NCBI RefSeq assembly: GCF_002116905.1
Contig: NZ_CP015118.1
Span: 5,270,001-5,334,000, forward strand
From: Piscinibacter gummiphilus
GTDB taxonomy: Bacteria > Pseudomonadota > Gammaproteobacteria > Burkholderiales > Burkholderiaceae_C
Reading direction: 5' to 3'
Length of the DNA stretch: 64,000 nt
Under the pieces are notes generated by a model. It saw only the letters and a list, made by a program, of their open reading frames with translations. It searched no databases and had not been told where the DNA came from. Below are positions 8,748-17,964 of the stretch, one piece after another. The stretch's first letter is position 1; each line of letters starts with the position of its first letter. The position numbers were made by a program, and so were the translations under genes.

Positions 8748-11441
8748 TCAGGTCCGCGTCATCGAGGCCTTGAGCGCCTCGGTCAGCAGGCCCAGGCTGT
8801 CCTGCAGGTGGGCGCGGGACTCGATCGACAGACCCGGCCGCGCCGCCGCGGTGCGCAGCGACGCCTGCAGCTCGGTGGCACGGTACCGCACGAGGCTCAG
8901 CGCGTCGGGTGGCAGCGGGCCACCGCGGACCAGCAGCGCCTGCACGCGCTTCAAGTGCTCGCGCTGCAGGTTGCGGCGCAGGCCGTCGATCTCGCGGCCG
9001 GTCTTGAGTTCGCTCCACACCGCGTCCTGCAGCGTGCCGTACACCTCGGCGAGCGAGATGATGCCCTTGCGCTTCGCCGGCTCCACGTACAGCGGCAACT
9101 CCAGCACGCGCGTGGCGGTGCCGGCGCTCATCAGGCGGTCGAGCGCGATGGTCTGCACCGACAGCACCGAGCCCGGGATGCTCACCGGCCCCGTGCGCTC
9201 CCATTCGTTGTAGTCGGGCGCGAGGCTCGCGAGGAACCGCGGCTGGAAGCGGAAGCTGTCGGCGCTGAAGATGCCCTGCGTCAGGAAGCGCAGCGCGTCG
9301 CGCTGCTTGGCCGGGTCCACCGGCACGTAGGTGGGCCGGGTGCCGGTGCCGGGCAGCTCGCGCGTGGTGTTCATGCCGCCCACGTACTTGCCGACGAGCG
9401 TGGTGCTCGCCTGCAACTGGCGGAAGCCGCTCAGCAGCACGCGGCGCGCTCGGGTGAGGTCGTCGCCGGGTTGCTGCGGCCGGGCCTGCACCCGCTGCCA
9501 CAGCTCGCGCGAGAGTTCGAGCCGGCGGCGGTAGTAGGCGAGCGGGTCGTCGCCCAGGTCGAAGCGGTTGACGAGCGGGTCGACCCCGTCGTTCGAGGCC
9601 TCGACGTCGTCGGCGTACGCGAGCAGCGGGTCGGTGCCGCTGCGGGCGGCGATGCGCCCGAGTTCGGCGGCTTCGTCGGCCGGCGCGACGGGCTTGTACG
9701 CGTACTCGATGGCCCAGTAGTCGTACGGCCCGAGCGTGGTGTTGTTCAGCGTGCTGGGCCGCTCGCCGGCCAGCGGCAGGTTGTAGGCGTTGTAGTCCAT
9801 CACCGAGCCCGAGAGCCCGTGCGACTCGGTGAACGCCGCGTCGCGCAGCTGCGAGCGCGTGACCACGGTGGACGCCTTGAAGTTGTGCTTCAGCCCGAGC
9901 GTGTGGCCCACCTCGTGGGTGATGGTGTCCTTGATGACGGACTGCACCAGCGCCTCGGCCTCGGGGCCGTCGGGTGCGAGGTCGCCGCGCGCCTCGAGCA
10001 GGTCGAGCGCGAAGTCCATCTCGGCGCGGGCCTCCTGGGCGTAGTCGCAGGCGGCCTCGTGGCCGTGGTCGTGTGCCACCGGGGCCGCGCCGATGTCCTC
10101 GACCAGCACGCGCCGCGCGCTGCGGCCGAAGACGTCGCTCATCGCGATGTCGGCGTCGATGATCTCGCCGGTGCGCGGGTCGGACTGGTGCGGCCCCACG
10201 GCCATGCCGGCATCGCGGCCCACGAACCAGCGGATGGACGCGTGGCGGGCGTCGAGCGTGTCGAAGTCGTCGCCGTCCTGCTGCTGGCGCACGACGATCG
10301 CGTCGCGGAAGCCGATCTTCTCGAAGGCCTTGTTCCACTCGAGCACGCCCGCCTCCACCGACTTGCGGTAGCGCAGCGGGATGTTCTTGTCGAGCCAGTA
10401 GACGATGGGCTCCTTCGGCGGCGACAGCTCGGCCGCCGGGTCGGCCTTCTCCAGGCGCCAGCGCGCGATGTGGTGGACACGCGCGTTGTAGCGCAGGTCG
10501 TTGCTGAAGTCGGTGTACGGGTCGGTGAAGTGGCCGAGGCGCGGGTCGGCGCGGCGCGGCACCATCGGCTGCTCGGGCAGCTTCGTGAAGCTGTAGACGT
10601 GGCCCACGAAGAGGCTGCGCGGATCGGGCAACGCGGTGGGCGGCGGCACGGCGGTGGGGACCGGCACCAGCGGCGGCGCGGGCATCCGGGCCATGCCGTA
10701 GTGCAGGCGCACGGCGACGGTCGCGAGGTCGTCGGTGGCGCGGGTCTTCTCGAAGAACGAGTTGCCGCGGTCGAGCGTGTACGGCAGGCGGTACGCGGTG
10801 TCGATGCGCGTGGCGTAGCCCGGGAGGTCGGCGAGCAGGAAGGCCGCGTCGACCAGCACCGACTTGCGTTCGGGATGCGGGGCACTCGCGATCGTGGCCG
10901 AGGCCAGCAGGCTGTTCGAGAAGCCCTGCTCCACCACGAGCTTCATCTGCGGGTTGGTGGCGACGAAGTCGGTGTTCAGCGCGACGAGCTGGAGCTGCGT
11001 GGCGCCGATGCGGCGGAAGCTCGCGAGCCACGAGGTCCCCATCTGGGCCGCGTACAGGCCGCGCTCGCCCACGGAATGCGAGACGTTGGTGGAGAAGAGG
11101 AACGGCTTGTCGAGCAGGTCGACGGGCACCTCGAGCCAGAGCTTCTCGTCCTTGCGCCACAGCGACAGGAACCCGGCCTGGCGCGTGGCGCCCTTGACGA
11201 CGTCGTCGAACGGGCGCGGCGCCGCGGGATCGGGGCGCGCGGTGGGCGCGGAGGCCCCCGAGGCCGGGGCCTGGGGCAACGACGGCGTCGCCGTGGCGAA
11301 CCGGGGGGCCACGGGTGCGGCCGCGGGGGCCGCCGCAGCCGGTGCGCCCGGCGGCGCGACCGTGGCGCACCCGGACAGCACGAGGGCCGCCAGCGGCAGC
11401 AGGGCGAAACGACGGGGGACGGCGAGGTGCACGAAGTTCAC
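8748..11441 (-). CDS. Zinc-dependent metalloprotease lipoprotein (DUF5117/DUF4953 type)
   Basis: Large secreted metalloprotease of 897 residues. The GTG start at 11441 has AGGA a few bases upstream and gives a lipoprotein signal ending in the lipobox LSGC, with the acylated cysteine at residue 25, so it should be anchored in the envelope facing the periplasm or surface. A Pro/Ala-rich linker follows. The catalytic zinc site is HEVGHTLGLKHNF, a HExxHxxGxxHN metzincin-like signature, followed by a VMDYNAYN segment that probably supplies the Met-turn. Domains of the DUF5117 and DUF5118 kind appear to flank it. The frame stays open past 12 kb, but that upstream part lacks protein character and crosses the divergent esterase gene. 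The natural substrate is unknown. Confidence 0.88.
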   Translation of the reverse strand: MNFVHLAVPRRFALLPLAALVLSGCATVAPPGAPAAAAPAAAPVAPRFATATPSLPQAPASGASAPTARPDPAAPRPFDDVVKGATRQAGFLSLWRKDEKLWLEVPVDLLDKPFLFSTNVSHSVGERGLYAAQMGTSWLASFRRIGATQLQLVALNTDFVATNPQMKLVVEQGFSNSLLASATIASAPHPERKSVLVDAAFLLADLPGYATRIDTAYRLPYTLDRGNSFFEKTRATDDLATVAVRLHYGMARMPAPPLVPVPTAVPPPTALPDPRSLFVGHVYSFTKLPEQPMVPRRADPRLGHFTDPYTDFSNDLRYNARVHHIARWRLEKADPAAELSPPKEPIVYWLDKNIPLRYRKSVEAGVLEWNKAFEKIGFRDAIVVRQQQDGDDFDTLDARHASIRWFVGRDAGMAVGPHQSDPRTGEIIDADIAMSDVFGRSARRVLVEDIGAAPVAHDHGHEAACDYAQEARAEMDFALDLLEARGDLAPDGPEAEALVQSVIKDTITHEVGHTLGLKHNFKASTVVTRSQLRDAAFTESHGLSGSVMDYNAYNLPLAGERPSTLNNTTLGPYDYWAIEYAYKPVAPADEAAELGRIAARSGTDPLLAYADDVEASNDGVDPLVNRFDLGDDPLAYYRRRLELSRELWQRVQARPQQPGDDLTRARRVLLSGFRQLQASTTLVGKYVGGMNTTRELPGTGTRPTYVPVDPAKQRDALRFLTQGIFSADSFRFQPRFLASLAPDYNEWERTGPVSIPGSVLSVQTIALDRLMSAGTATRVLELPLYVEPAKRKGIISLAEVYGTLQDAVWSELKTGREIDGLRRNLQREHLKRVQALLVRGGPLPPDALSLVRYRATELQASLRTAAARPGLSIESRAHLQDSLGLLTEALKASMTRT

Positions 11442-11537
11442 GAAGGGTCCTGGAGATCGGTTGGGGCGGCTGGCCAAGCGAGTGTAGAGGCCCGCTCCGG
11501 ACCGGAGTTCAGCCGCCCCGTTGCTAGACTGTGCCGT

Positions 11538-12146
11538 ATGCCGCAAGCCTCCCCCCCGGTCACCCACCTGCTGTACCTGCACGGGTTCCGTTCGTCGCCG
11601 CAGTCCGCGAAGGCGAAGCAGATGGCCGCCTGGGTCGCGTCGCGTGCGCCGAAGGTCACCTGGTGGTGCCCGCAGCTGCCGCCGTCGCCGCGCGAGGCCG
11701 TCGACCAACTGCTGCAGGGCATCGCCGGCTGGCCACGCGACCGCATGGGCATCGTCGGCAGCTCGCTCGGCGGGTTCTACGCCACGGTGCTGGGCGAGCG
11801 GATCGGCTGCCCCACCGTCGTGCTGAACCCGGCGGTGGACCCGGCCCGCGACCTCGCGCGCCACATCGGCGAGACCACGCAGTGGCACAGCGACGACACG
11901 TTCTTCTTCCGGGAGGAATACGTCGACGAACTCCGGGCGATGACCCCGGGCGCCCTCGCTGTTCCATCTCGTTACTTCGCCGTGATCGCCACCGGCGACG
12001 AGGTGCTCGACTGGCGCGAGATGAGCGAGCGCTACCGCGGCGCGCACCTGCGCATCGTGGAAGGCAGCGACCACGGCCTCACCGACTTCGACGAGCACCT
12101 GCCACACGTGCTGCGTTTCCTCGGGCTGGTTCCTGGCAGGGACTGA
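11538..12146 (+). CDS. YqiA/YcfP-type alpha/beta fold esterase
   Basis: Short alpha/beta hydrolase of 202 residues. Family marks are LLYLHGFRSSPQSAKAKQM at the N-terminus, the nucleophile elbow VGSSLGGFYAT, and a catalytic histidine in EGSDHGLTDFDEHL near the end. This matches the YqiA family, which has weak esterase activity and often sits near DNA or RNA metabolism genes. It is the first gene of the plus-strand run, divergent from the metalloprotease, with 96 bp between starts that must hold both promoters. The exoribonuclease starts 35 bp downstream. Confidence 0.85.
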   Translation: MPQASPPVTHLLYLHGFRSSPQSAKAKQMAAWVASRAPKVTWWCPQLPPSPREAVDQLLQGIAGWPRDRMGIVGSSLGGFYATVLGERIGCPTVVLNPAVDPARDLARHIGETTQWHSDDTFFFREEYVDELRAMTPGALAVPSRYFAVIATGDEVLDWREMSERYRGAHLRIVEGSDHGLTDFDEHLPHVLRFLGLVPGRD

Positions 12147-12181
12147 ACGAACCGGGCGCCGTTCAGGCGACAATCCCCTTC

Positions 12182-14230
12182 ATGTATGCACTGTTCGATG
12201 ACGCCGGGAAGTTCCTCGCCGGCCGCGTGATGTCGGAGACGGACACGTCCGCCCAGGTGGAACTCGACTCCGGCAAACGCGTGAAGGTGAAGGCAGCCAA
12301 CGTGCTGCTCAAGTTCGAGAAACCCGCCCCGGCCGAGCTGCTCGCCGAAGGGCAGCGCCTGGCCGCGGACATCGATCTCGACCTGGCCTGGGAATTCGCC
12401 CCCGACGAGGAATTCGGCTTCGCCGACCTCGCCCGCGACTACTTCGACGCCGGCGCCGGCCCCACGCAGCAGGCCGCCGCCCTGTTCCGCCTGTTCGAGG
12501 CACCGCACTACTTCCGGCGTGCCGGCAAGGGCCTCTTCAAGAAGGCTCCGGAAGAGATCGTCAAGGCCGCGCTGCTGGGCATCGAGCGCAAGAAGCAGCA
12601 GGCCGCCCAGATCGAGGCGTGGGCCGACGAGCTGATCGCCGGCCAGTGCCCCGCGCCCGTGCGCGAGCAGCTCTACAAGATCCTGTTCAAGCCCGACAAG
12701 AACGCGTCCGAGTACAAGGCCGTGGTCGAAGCCTCGCGCCGCGCCCACCGCGCGCCGCTCGACCTCCTGACCGCCGCCGGGGCCATCGACTCGCCGTACC
12801 AGTTCCACTGGCGCCGCTTCCTGTTCGAGAACTTCCCGAAGGGCACCGGCTTCCCGGCGCTGCAGGCCCCGGCCATCAAGGACACACTGCCGCTCGCGCC
12901 CGTCCAGGCGTTCTCGATCGACGACTCGCAGACCACCGAGATCGACGACGCGCTCTCCGTGCAGGGCCTCGGCTCCGGCACCGTCGTGTTCGGCGTGCAC
13001 ATCGCCGCGCCGGGCCTGGCCTTCGGGCCCGAGACCCCGCTCGACAAGGTCGCCCGCGACCGCCTGTCCACCGTCTACATGCCCGGCTACAAGCTGACCA
13101 TGCTGCCGGACGAGGTGGTGCAGGCCTACACGCTGCAGGAAGGCCGCGACTGCCCGGCCGTCTCGCTGTACGTGACCTTCGACGAGGCCACGCTCGCCGT
13201 CCAGGGCTTCGAGACGAAGCTCGAGCAGGTGCCCATCGCGGCGAACCTGCGCCACGACCAGCTCGACACCGTGATCACCGAGGCCACGCTGACCGGCGCC
13301 GCGCCGGCCGGCTACGGCTTCGCGCCCGAGCTGGCCTTCGCCTACCGCCTCGCCCAGCACCTGAAGGCCGGCCGTGAAGTCGCCCGCGGCAAGCCCGAGA
13401 ACTTCAACCGCCCCGACTACAACTTCCGCCTCGACGGCAACGCCGGCGCCGAACCGAAGGGCGACGAGACGGTGGCCATCAGCACCCGCACGCGCGGCTC
13501 GCCGCTCGACCTGATCGTGGCCGAGGCCATGATCCTCGCGAACAGCACGTGGGGCGGCTGGCTCAACGAGCTGGGCGTGCCGGGCATCTACCGCAGCCAG
13601 GCCAGCATGGCCCCGGGCGTGAAGGTGCGCATGAGCACGAAAGCCGCACCGCACGCCGGCATGGGCGTGGCGCAGTACACCTGGGCCACGTCGCCGCTGC
13701 GCCGCTACGTCGACCTCGTGAACCAGTGGCAGATCATCGCGTGCGCCCGCCACGGCCGCACCGCGCTGCTGGCCGCGGCGTTCAAGCCGAAGGACGCGGC
13801 GCTGTTCTCCATCATCTCCGGCTTCGACGAGGCCTACACCGCGTACAACGGCTTCCAGAACGGCATCGAACGCTACTGGACGCTGCGCTACCTCGCCCAG
13901 AACGGCCTCGACGAACTCGACGCGGCGGTCATGAAGGACGGCCTCGTGCGCGCCGACACGCTGCCGCTCGTGTTCAAGGCCATCGGTGCCGAACGCCTGC
14001 CCCGCGGCGCCCGCGTTCGCGTGAAGGTCAACGGCACCGACCTGCTGACCCTCGACGTGCAGGCGAGCGTGCTCGCCCGCATCGACGACCCGTCCACGAC
14101 CGACGACGACGCGGCGGTGGAGGACAGCGAACTGGAAGACGTGTCCGCCGGCCCGCTGACGCTGGCCATCGACGTCCAAGGCGACAATGGCGCCGAGGAC
14201 TCCCCGGCGCCCGCCGCCCCCACTCCCTGA
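12182..14230 (+). CDS. rnb: RNB-domain exoribonuclease (RNase II family)
   Basis: 3'-5' exoribonuclease for single-stranded RNA, 682 residues. The catalytic RNB domain has the acidic active-site run IDDSQTTEIDDALS near residues 244-257 and later signatures YMPGYKLTMLP and YTWATSPLRRYVDLVNQ. The N-terminus (MYALFDDAGKFLAGRVMSET) is a small cold-shock-like region that is poorly conserved, so this is a beta-proteobacterial RNase II-type protein rather than a full RNase R with a basic tail. The C-terminal segment is acidic. It is followed after 3 bp by the TonB-like gene. The symbol rnb is by family only. Confidence 0.9.
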   Translation: MYALFDDAGKFLAGRVMSETDTSAQVELDSGKRVKVKAANVLLKFEKPAPAELLAEGQRLAADIDLDLAWEFAPDEEFGFADLARDYFDAGAGPTQQAAALFRLFEAPHYFRRAGKGLFKKAPEEIVKAALLGIERKKQQAAQIEAWADELIAGQCPAPVREQLYKILFKPDKNASEYKAVVEASRRAHRAPLDLLTAAGAIDSPYQFHWRRFLFENFPKGTGFPALQAPAIKDTLPLAPVQAFSIDDSQTTEIDDALSVQGLGSGTVVFGVHIAAPGLAFGPETPLDKVARDRLSTVYMPGYKLTMLPDEVVQAYTLQEGRDCPAVSLYVTFDEATLAVQGFETKLEQVPIAANLRHDQLDTVITEATLTGAAPAGYGFAPELAFAYRLAQHLKAGREVARGKPENFNRPDYNFRLDGNAGAEPKGDETVAISTRTRGSPLDLIVAEAMILANSTWGGWLNELGVPGIYRSQASMAPGVKVRMSTKAAPHAGMGVAQYTWATSPLRRYVDLVNQWQIIACARHGRTALLAAAFKPKDAALFSIISGFDEAYTAYNGFQNGIERYWTLRYLAQNGLDELDAAVMKDGLVRADTLPLVFKAIGAERLPRGARVRVKVNGTDLLTLDVQASVLARIDDPSTTDDDAAVEDSELEDVSAGPLTLAIDVQGDNGAEDSPAPAAPTP

Positions 14231-14233
14231 ACC

Positions 14234-15094
14234 ATGCTGAAAAAAGTCTCGGCCCTGACCGTCGCGATCGGCATCTCGGTGAGCGTGCACGCCGTGCTGC
14301 TCACCGTGCGCCTGGTGGACCCCGAAGGGTTCAACCGGTTCTTCGAGGACACCCCGCTGGAGGTGATCCTCGTGAACGCCCGGTCGAACGAGGCGCCCGT
14401 GAAGGCCCAGGCCATCGCGCAGGCGAACCTGGCGGGCGGGGGCGAGTCGGCCGCGGGACGGGCCACGTCGCCGCTGCCGTCGGAGTCGTTCACCGAGATC
14501 GGCGACGCCCACCAGGACAGCCGCAAGCAGATCGAGGAGCTGCAGGAGGCCCAGCAGCAGTTGCTGGCCCAGCTGCGGCGCGAACTCGCGTCGCTGCCGC
14601 CGCCCGACCCGAAGCGCGACCGCGGCGACCCGCAGGAGCGCGCGAAGGAAGAGCAGCGCCGCCAGCGCCTGGAGATGGTGGCCGAGATCGAGAAGCGCAT
14701 CAACGCCGAGAACGCCCGCCCGAAGCGGCGCTTCATCAGCCCGAGCACGCGCGAGGAGGTCTACGCCCTCTATTACGACCAGCTGCGCCGCAAGATCGAG
14801 GAGCGCGGCACGCGCAACTTCCCCGAGCAGAACGGCAAGCGCCTCTACGGCGACCTGACCATGATGATCACGGTCGACTACCGCGGCCAGGTCGTCGAGA
14901 CCGAGGTGGTGCGCCCCTCGAAGAACGCGCTGCTCGACAAACGCGCCATCGCCATCGTGCAGGCGGCCGCACCGTTCGGGTCGTTCACCACCGCGATGCG
15001 CCGGGGTGCCGACCAGCTCGTCATCACGTCGCGCTTCCGCTTCAGCCGCGAGGACGGCCTCGAGACCACGCTGAGCGCCCCGCAGCAGCAGTAA
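14234..15094 (+). CDS. TonB-family energy transducer
   Basis: Inner-membrane anchored periplasmic protein of 286 residues. A single N-terminal membrane helix (residues about 7-25) is followed by a Gln/Glu/Arg-rich segment (about 95-165) that probably forms a coiled coil, and a C-terminal TonB-like domain with DLTMMITVDYRGQVVETEVV. TonB proteins transmit proton-motive energy to outer-membrane transporters, but no exbB/exbD or receptor lies nearby and the classical Pro-rich spacer is replaced by the charged helix. It may therefore serve a structural or envelope role instead. It sits 3 bp after the exoribonuclease gene and 21 bp before aroE. Confidence 0.8.
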   Translation: MLKKVSALTVAIGISVSVHAVLLTVRLVDPEGFNRFFEDTPLEVILVNARSNEAPVKAQAIAQANLAGGGESAAGRATSPLPSESFTEIGDAHQDSRKQIEELQEAQQQLLAQLRRELASLPPPDPKRDRGDPQERAKEEQRRQRLEMVAEIEKRINAENARPKRRFISPSTREEVYALYYDQLRRKIEERGTRNFPEQNGKRLYGDLTMMITVDYRGQVVETEVVRPSKNALLDKRAIAIVQAAAPFGSFTTAMRRGADQLVITSRFRFSREDGLETTLSAPQQQ

Positions 15095-15115
15095 CCCACT
15101 TTCCCTGACCCCGCC

Positions 15116-15949
15116 ATGTTCCGCTACGTCATCGCCGGCAACCCGGTCGAACACAGCCAGTCGCCGTTCATCCACGCCCGCTTCGCCGAACAGACCGGCC
15201 AGCCCGTCGCCTACGACCGGCTGCTGTGCCCGCTCGACGCGTTCGCGCCCACGATCCAGGCCTTCGCCGACGGCGGCGGCTCGGGCTGCAACATCACCGT
15301 GCCGTTCAAGTTCGACGCCTTCGCGATGGCGAAGCGCACGAGCGAACGCGCGGCGCTCGCCGAAGCCGCCAACGTGCTGCGGTTCGACACCGACGGCTGG
15401 TACGCCGACAACACCGACGGCATCGGCCTCGTGCGCGACATCGAACGCAACGCCGGCATCCCGCTCGCGGGCAAGCGCGTGCTGCTGGTGGGCGCCGGTG
15501 GCGCGTCGTCGGGCGCGCTCGGCCCGCTGCTGCAGGCCGGCCCGGCCGAACTCGTGCTGGCCAACCGCACCGTGGCGAAGGCCCAGACCCTGGTCGACCG
15601 CCATGCCGCGGTGGCCGCGGCGAGCGGCACGCACCTCGTGGCGCGGGGTCTCGACGAACCGGGCACCGCCTTCGACGTGGTGATCAACGCCAGTGCGTCC
15701 AGCATGGCCGGCGCCGGCATCCCCGTGTCGTCCGCCGTGCTCAAGCCCGGCACGCTGGCCCTCGACATGATGTACGGCCCGGCGGCCCGCGGGTTCATCG
15801 ACTGGGCCACGTCCTTCGGCGCCGTGGGGCGCGACGGCATCGGCATGCTGGTCGAGCAGGCCGGCGAGGCCTTTTTCGTGTGGCGCGGGATCCGGCCCGA
15901 CACGGCGCCCGTGCTGAAGGCGCTGCGCGAGAAGGTCGACGCGAAGTGA
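15116..15949 (+). CDS. aroE: Shikimate dehydrogenase
   Basis: NADP-dependent reduction of 3-dehydroshikimate to shikimate, the fourth step of the aromatic amino-acid pathway, in the cytoplasm. The 277-residue protein starts with the substrate site YVIAGNPVEHSQSPFIHA. It continues with GCNITVPFKFDAF, which carries the catalytic Lys, then NNTDG as DNTDGIGL, and the nucleotide loop VLLVGAGGASSGALGPLL. It ends with GIGMLVEQAGEAF. The stop codon overlaps the GTG start of mtgA (GTGA), indicating coupling. aroQ of the same pathway lies 2 kb downstream. Confidence 0.96.
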   Translation: MFRYVIAGNPVEHSQSPFIHARFAEQTGQPVAYDRLLCPLDAFAPTIQAFADGGGSGCNITVPFKFDAFAMAKRTSERAALAEAANVLRFDTDGWYADNTDGIGLVRDIERNAGIPLAGKRVLLVGAGGASSGALGPLLQAGPAELVLANRTVAKAQTLVDRHAAVAAASGTHLVARGLDEPGTAFDVVINASASSMAGAGIPVSSAVLKPGTLALDMMYGPAARGFIDWATSFGAVGRDGIGMLVEQAGEAFFVWRGIRPDTAPVLKALREKVDAK

Positions 15950-16710
15950 GATCGTTCGGCCGCCTCGTGGGGCTGCTGGTGGTGTCCCTGCTGGCGCTGC
16001 AGCTGTTCTTCGCGGCGCGCATCGCCCTGATGGCCGTGGTCGACCCGCAGTCCACCACGTTCCAGCGTTCCGAGATGTGGCGGCTGCTCACCGAGCAGGG
16101 CCAGATCGCCTGGGCCCAGGAGTGGGTGCCCGACGAGCGCATCTCCCACCACCTGAAGCGGGCGGTGATCGCGTCCGAGGACGCCACGTTCACCGACCAC
16201 GGCGGCGTGGACTGGGATGCGCTCGAGAAGGCCTGGGAGAAGAACCAGAAGGCCGAGGCCCGCGCCGACAAGCTCAACCTGCGCGAGGAACAGAAGCAGG
16301 CGAAGAAGCCCGCCGCGACGCCGGCCCGCCGGGCCGAGCCGAAGGTGATCGGCGGCTCCACCATCACCCAGCAGCTCGCGAAGAACCTGTTCCTCGCCGG
16401 CGAGCGCAGCCTCGCCCGCAAGGGGCAGGAGATCGTCATCACCTTCATGCTGGAGGCGGTGCTGTCGAAGCAGCGCATCCTCGAGATCTATTTGAACAAC
16501 GTCGAATGGGGCGAAGGGGTGTTCGGAGCCGAAGCGGCCGCCCGGCACTACTTCCGCGTCCCGGCCTCCGCCCTCGGCACCTACCAGGCCGCCCGGCTGG
16601 CGGTGATGCTGCCGGCGCCCAAGCGCTTCGAGAAGCGCCCGGGCTCGCCGTACGTGCTCGGGCGGGCGGCGACGATCCAGGCGCGGATGGGGGCGGTCGA
16701 GTTGCCCTGA
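15946..16710 (+). CDS. mtgA: Monofunctional peptidoglycan glycosyltransferase
   Basis: Membrane-anchored GT51 glycosyltransferase of 254 residues that polymerises lipid II glycan strands. It starts at a GTG overlapping the aroE stop by four bases. An N-terminal membrane helix (about 7-28) precedes the catalytic motif ASEDATFTDHGGVDWDA, whose Glu is the expected general base, and then GGSTITQQLAKNLFLAGE, KQRILEIYLNNVEWG and GVFGAEAAARHYF. Between the first and second motifs is a Lys/Ala/Glu-rich stretch of some 25-30 residues (EKNQKAEARADKLN to RRAEPK) longer than in the enterobacterial enzyme. It lacks the transpeptidase domain of bifunctional PBPs. Confidence 0.94.
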   Translation: MRSFGRLVGLLVVSLLALQLFFAARIALMAVVDPQSTTFQRSEMWRLLTEQGQIAWAQEWVPDERISHHLKRAVIASEDATFTDHGGVDWDALEKAWEKNQKAEARADKLNLREEQKQAKKPAATPARRAEPKVIGGSTITQQLAKNLFLAGERSLARKGQEIVITFMLEAVLSKQRILEIYLNNVEWGEGVFGAEAAARHYFRVPASALGTYQAARLAVMLPAPKRFEKRPGSPYVLGRAATIQARMGAVELP

Positions 16711-16747
16711 GGCCCGAACGGCCGGCGCCCGTCGCTAGAATCCCGCG

Positions 16748-17356
16748 ATGGCATCCACCCTGACCGCCGAACTGGCGAGCGCCGCCGCGCGGCTGATCGT
16801 CGAGGAAGGCATGGAGTACGGGCCCGCGAAACGCCGGGCCGCCCGTGTGCTGGGCCGCGCTTCCGTGCGCCCGGCCGAACTGCCCGACAACGACCTGGTG
16901 GAAGACGAGGTGCGCGCGTACCTGGCCCTCTTCTGCGCCGACACCCAGCCCGCCGAGCTGCGCGCGCTGCGCGAGACCGCGGCCACCTGGATGGAACGGC
17001 TGCAGGCCTTCCGGCCCCACCTGACCGGCGCCGTCTGGCGCGGCACCGCCACCCGGCTCAACAGCATCCACCTGCAACTCTTCTGCGACGACTCGAAGGA
17101 AGCGGAGATCTTCCTGCTGGACCGCCGCGTCGAGTTCGACGTCGGCAGCGTCGACGGTCCCCGCAACCGCCCGATCGACGTGCTGAGCTTCGCGGTGCCG
17201 AACGCGGAACTCGGCGAGCTGGTCACGCTCCACCTGAGCATCCTCGACTTCGACGACCTGCGGGGCGCGCTGAAGGCCGACACCCAGGGCCGCACCGAAC
17301 GCGGCGACCTGCCGGCCCTGCGCCGCCTCCTCCAGGACACCCCGCCCACCCCATGA
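16748..17356 (+). CDS. Conserved hypothetical protein between mtgA and tlpA-like gene
   Basis: A 202-residue soluble protein without signal peptide or membrane helix. I do not recognise an enzymatic motif. The N-terminal half is helical and acidic (AARLIVEEGMEYGPAKRRA, NDLVEDEVRAYLALF), and the second half is a predicted beta-rich domain (NSIHLQLFCDDSKEAEIFLLD, RPIDVLSFAVP). Genes of this kind are found in this position in related Burkholderiales and are sometimes labelled by transfer from neighbouring cell-wall genes; the sequence itself does not support such a function. Its stop overlaps the next start as ATGA, so it is translated together with the thioredoxin. Confidence 0.8.
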   Translation: MASTLTAELASAAARLIVEEGMEYGPAKRRAARVLGRASVRPAELPDNDLVEDEVRAYLALFCADTQPAELRALRETAATWMERLQAFRPHLTGAVWRGTATRLNSIHLQLFCDDSKEAEIFLLDRRVEFDVGSVDGPRNRPIDVLSFAVPNAELGELVTLHLSILDFDDLRGALKADTQGRTERGDLPALRRLLQDTPPTP

Positions 17357-17874
17357 ACCGACGACACCTCCTGATCAGCGGCGCGGCCGTGGCCGCCGTC
17401 GGCGCGGGCGCCGGCCTCGCCTGGTGGCAGCAGCGCCCCTCCGCCCCCGGCCCGGAAGCCGCGCTCTGGCGCATGCAGTTCGACGCGCCGGCTGGCGGCA
17501 CGCTGCCGATGTCGTCCCTCCAGGGCAAGCCGCTGCTGCTCAACTTCTGGGCCACCTGGTGCGCGCCGTGCGTCAAGGAGATGCCGATGCTGGACGCGTT
17601 CCAGCGCGCGCAGGCGGCCGCCGGATGGCAAGTGGTGGGCCTGGCAGTCGACGGGCCCACTCCCGTGAGAGAATTCCTCGCCGCGCGGTCGATCGGGTTC
17701 AAGATCGGGCTCGCGGGCATGGAAGGGGTCGAACTGTCGCGATCGCTCGGCAACGCCAACGGCGGGTTGCCCTTCAGCGTGGTGTTCGACCGCGAGGGCC
17801 GGGTGGTGGACCGCAAACTCGGAGCCTTGACCGAAGAAAACCTGGCCGATTGGGCCAAACGGGTGAACGCGTAA
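17353..17874 (+). CDS. TlpA-family thiol-disulfide oxidoreductase
   Basis: Periplasmic thioredoxin-like protein of 173 residues. The N-terminus MNRRHLLISGAAVAAVGAGA has an Arg pair followed by a hydrophobic stretch, which is a signal anchor and could be a weak Tat signal. The redox site is FWATWCAPCVKEMP near residues 70-83. The C-terminal half has the family's GGLPFSVVFDREG cis-Pro region. Such proteins reduce periplasmic disulfides, for instance in cytochrome c maturation. A four-base ATGA overlap couples it to the preceding hypothetical gene. Confidence 0.9.
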   Translation: MNRRHLLISGAAVAAVGAGAGLAWWQQRPSAPGPEAALWRMQFDAPAGGTLPMSSLQGKPLLLNFWATWCAPCVKEMPMLDAFQRAQAAAGWQVVGLAVDGPTPVREFLAARSIGFKIGLAGMEGVELSRSLGNANGGLPFSVVFDREGRVVDRKLGALTEENLADWAKRVNA

Positions 17875-17964
17875 GCCCTGTCCGACAAGAATTTCAAGAA
17901 TTGCGGCCAAAAGCGCCTAAAGCGCGTAAAGTTCAGCCTTCGCAAATTCCACGGCGCTGACGCA

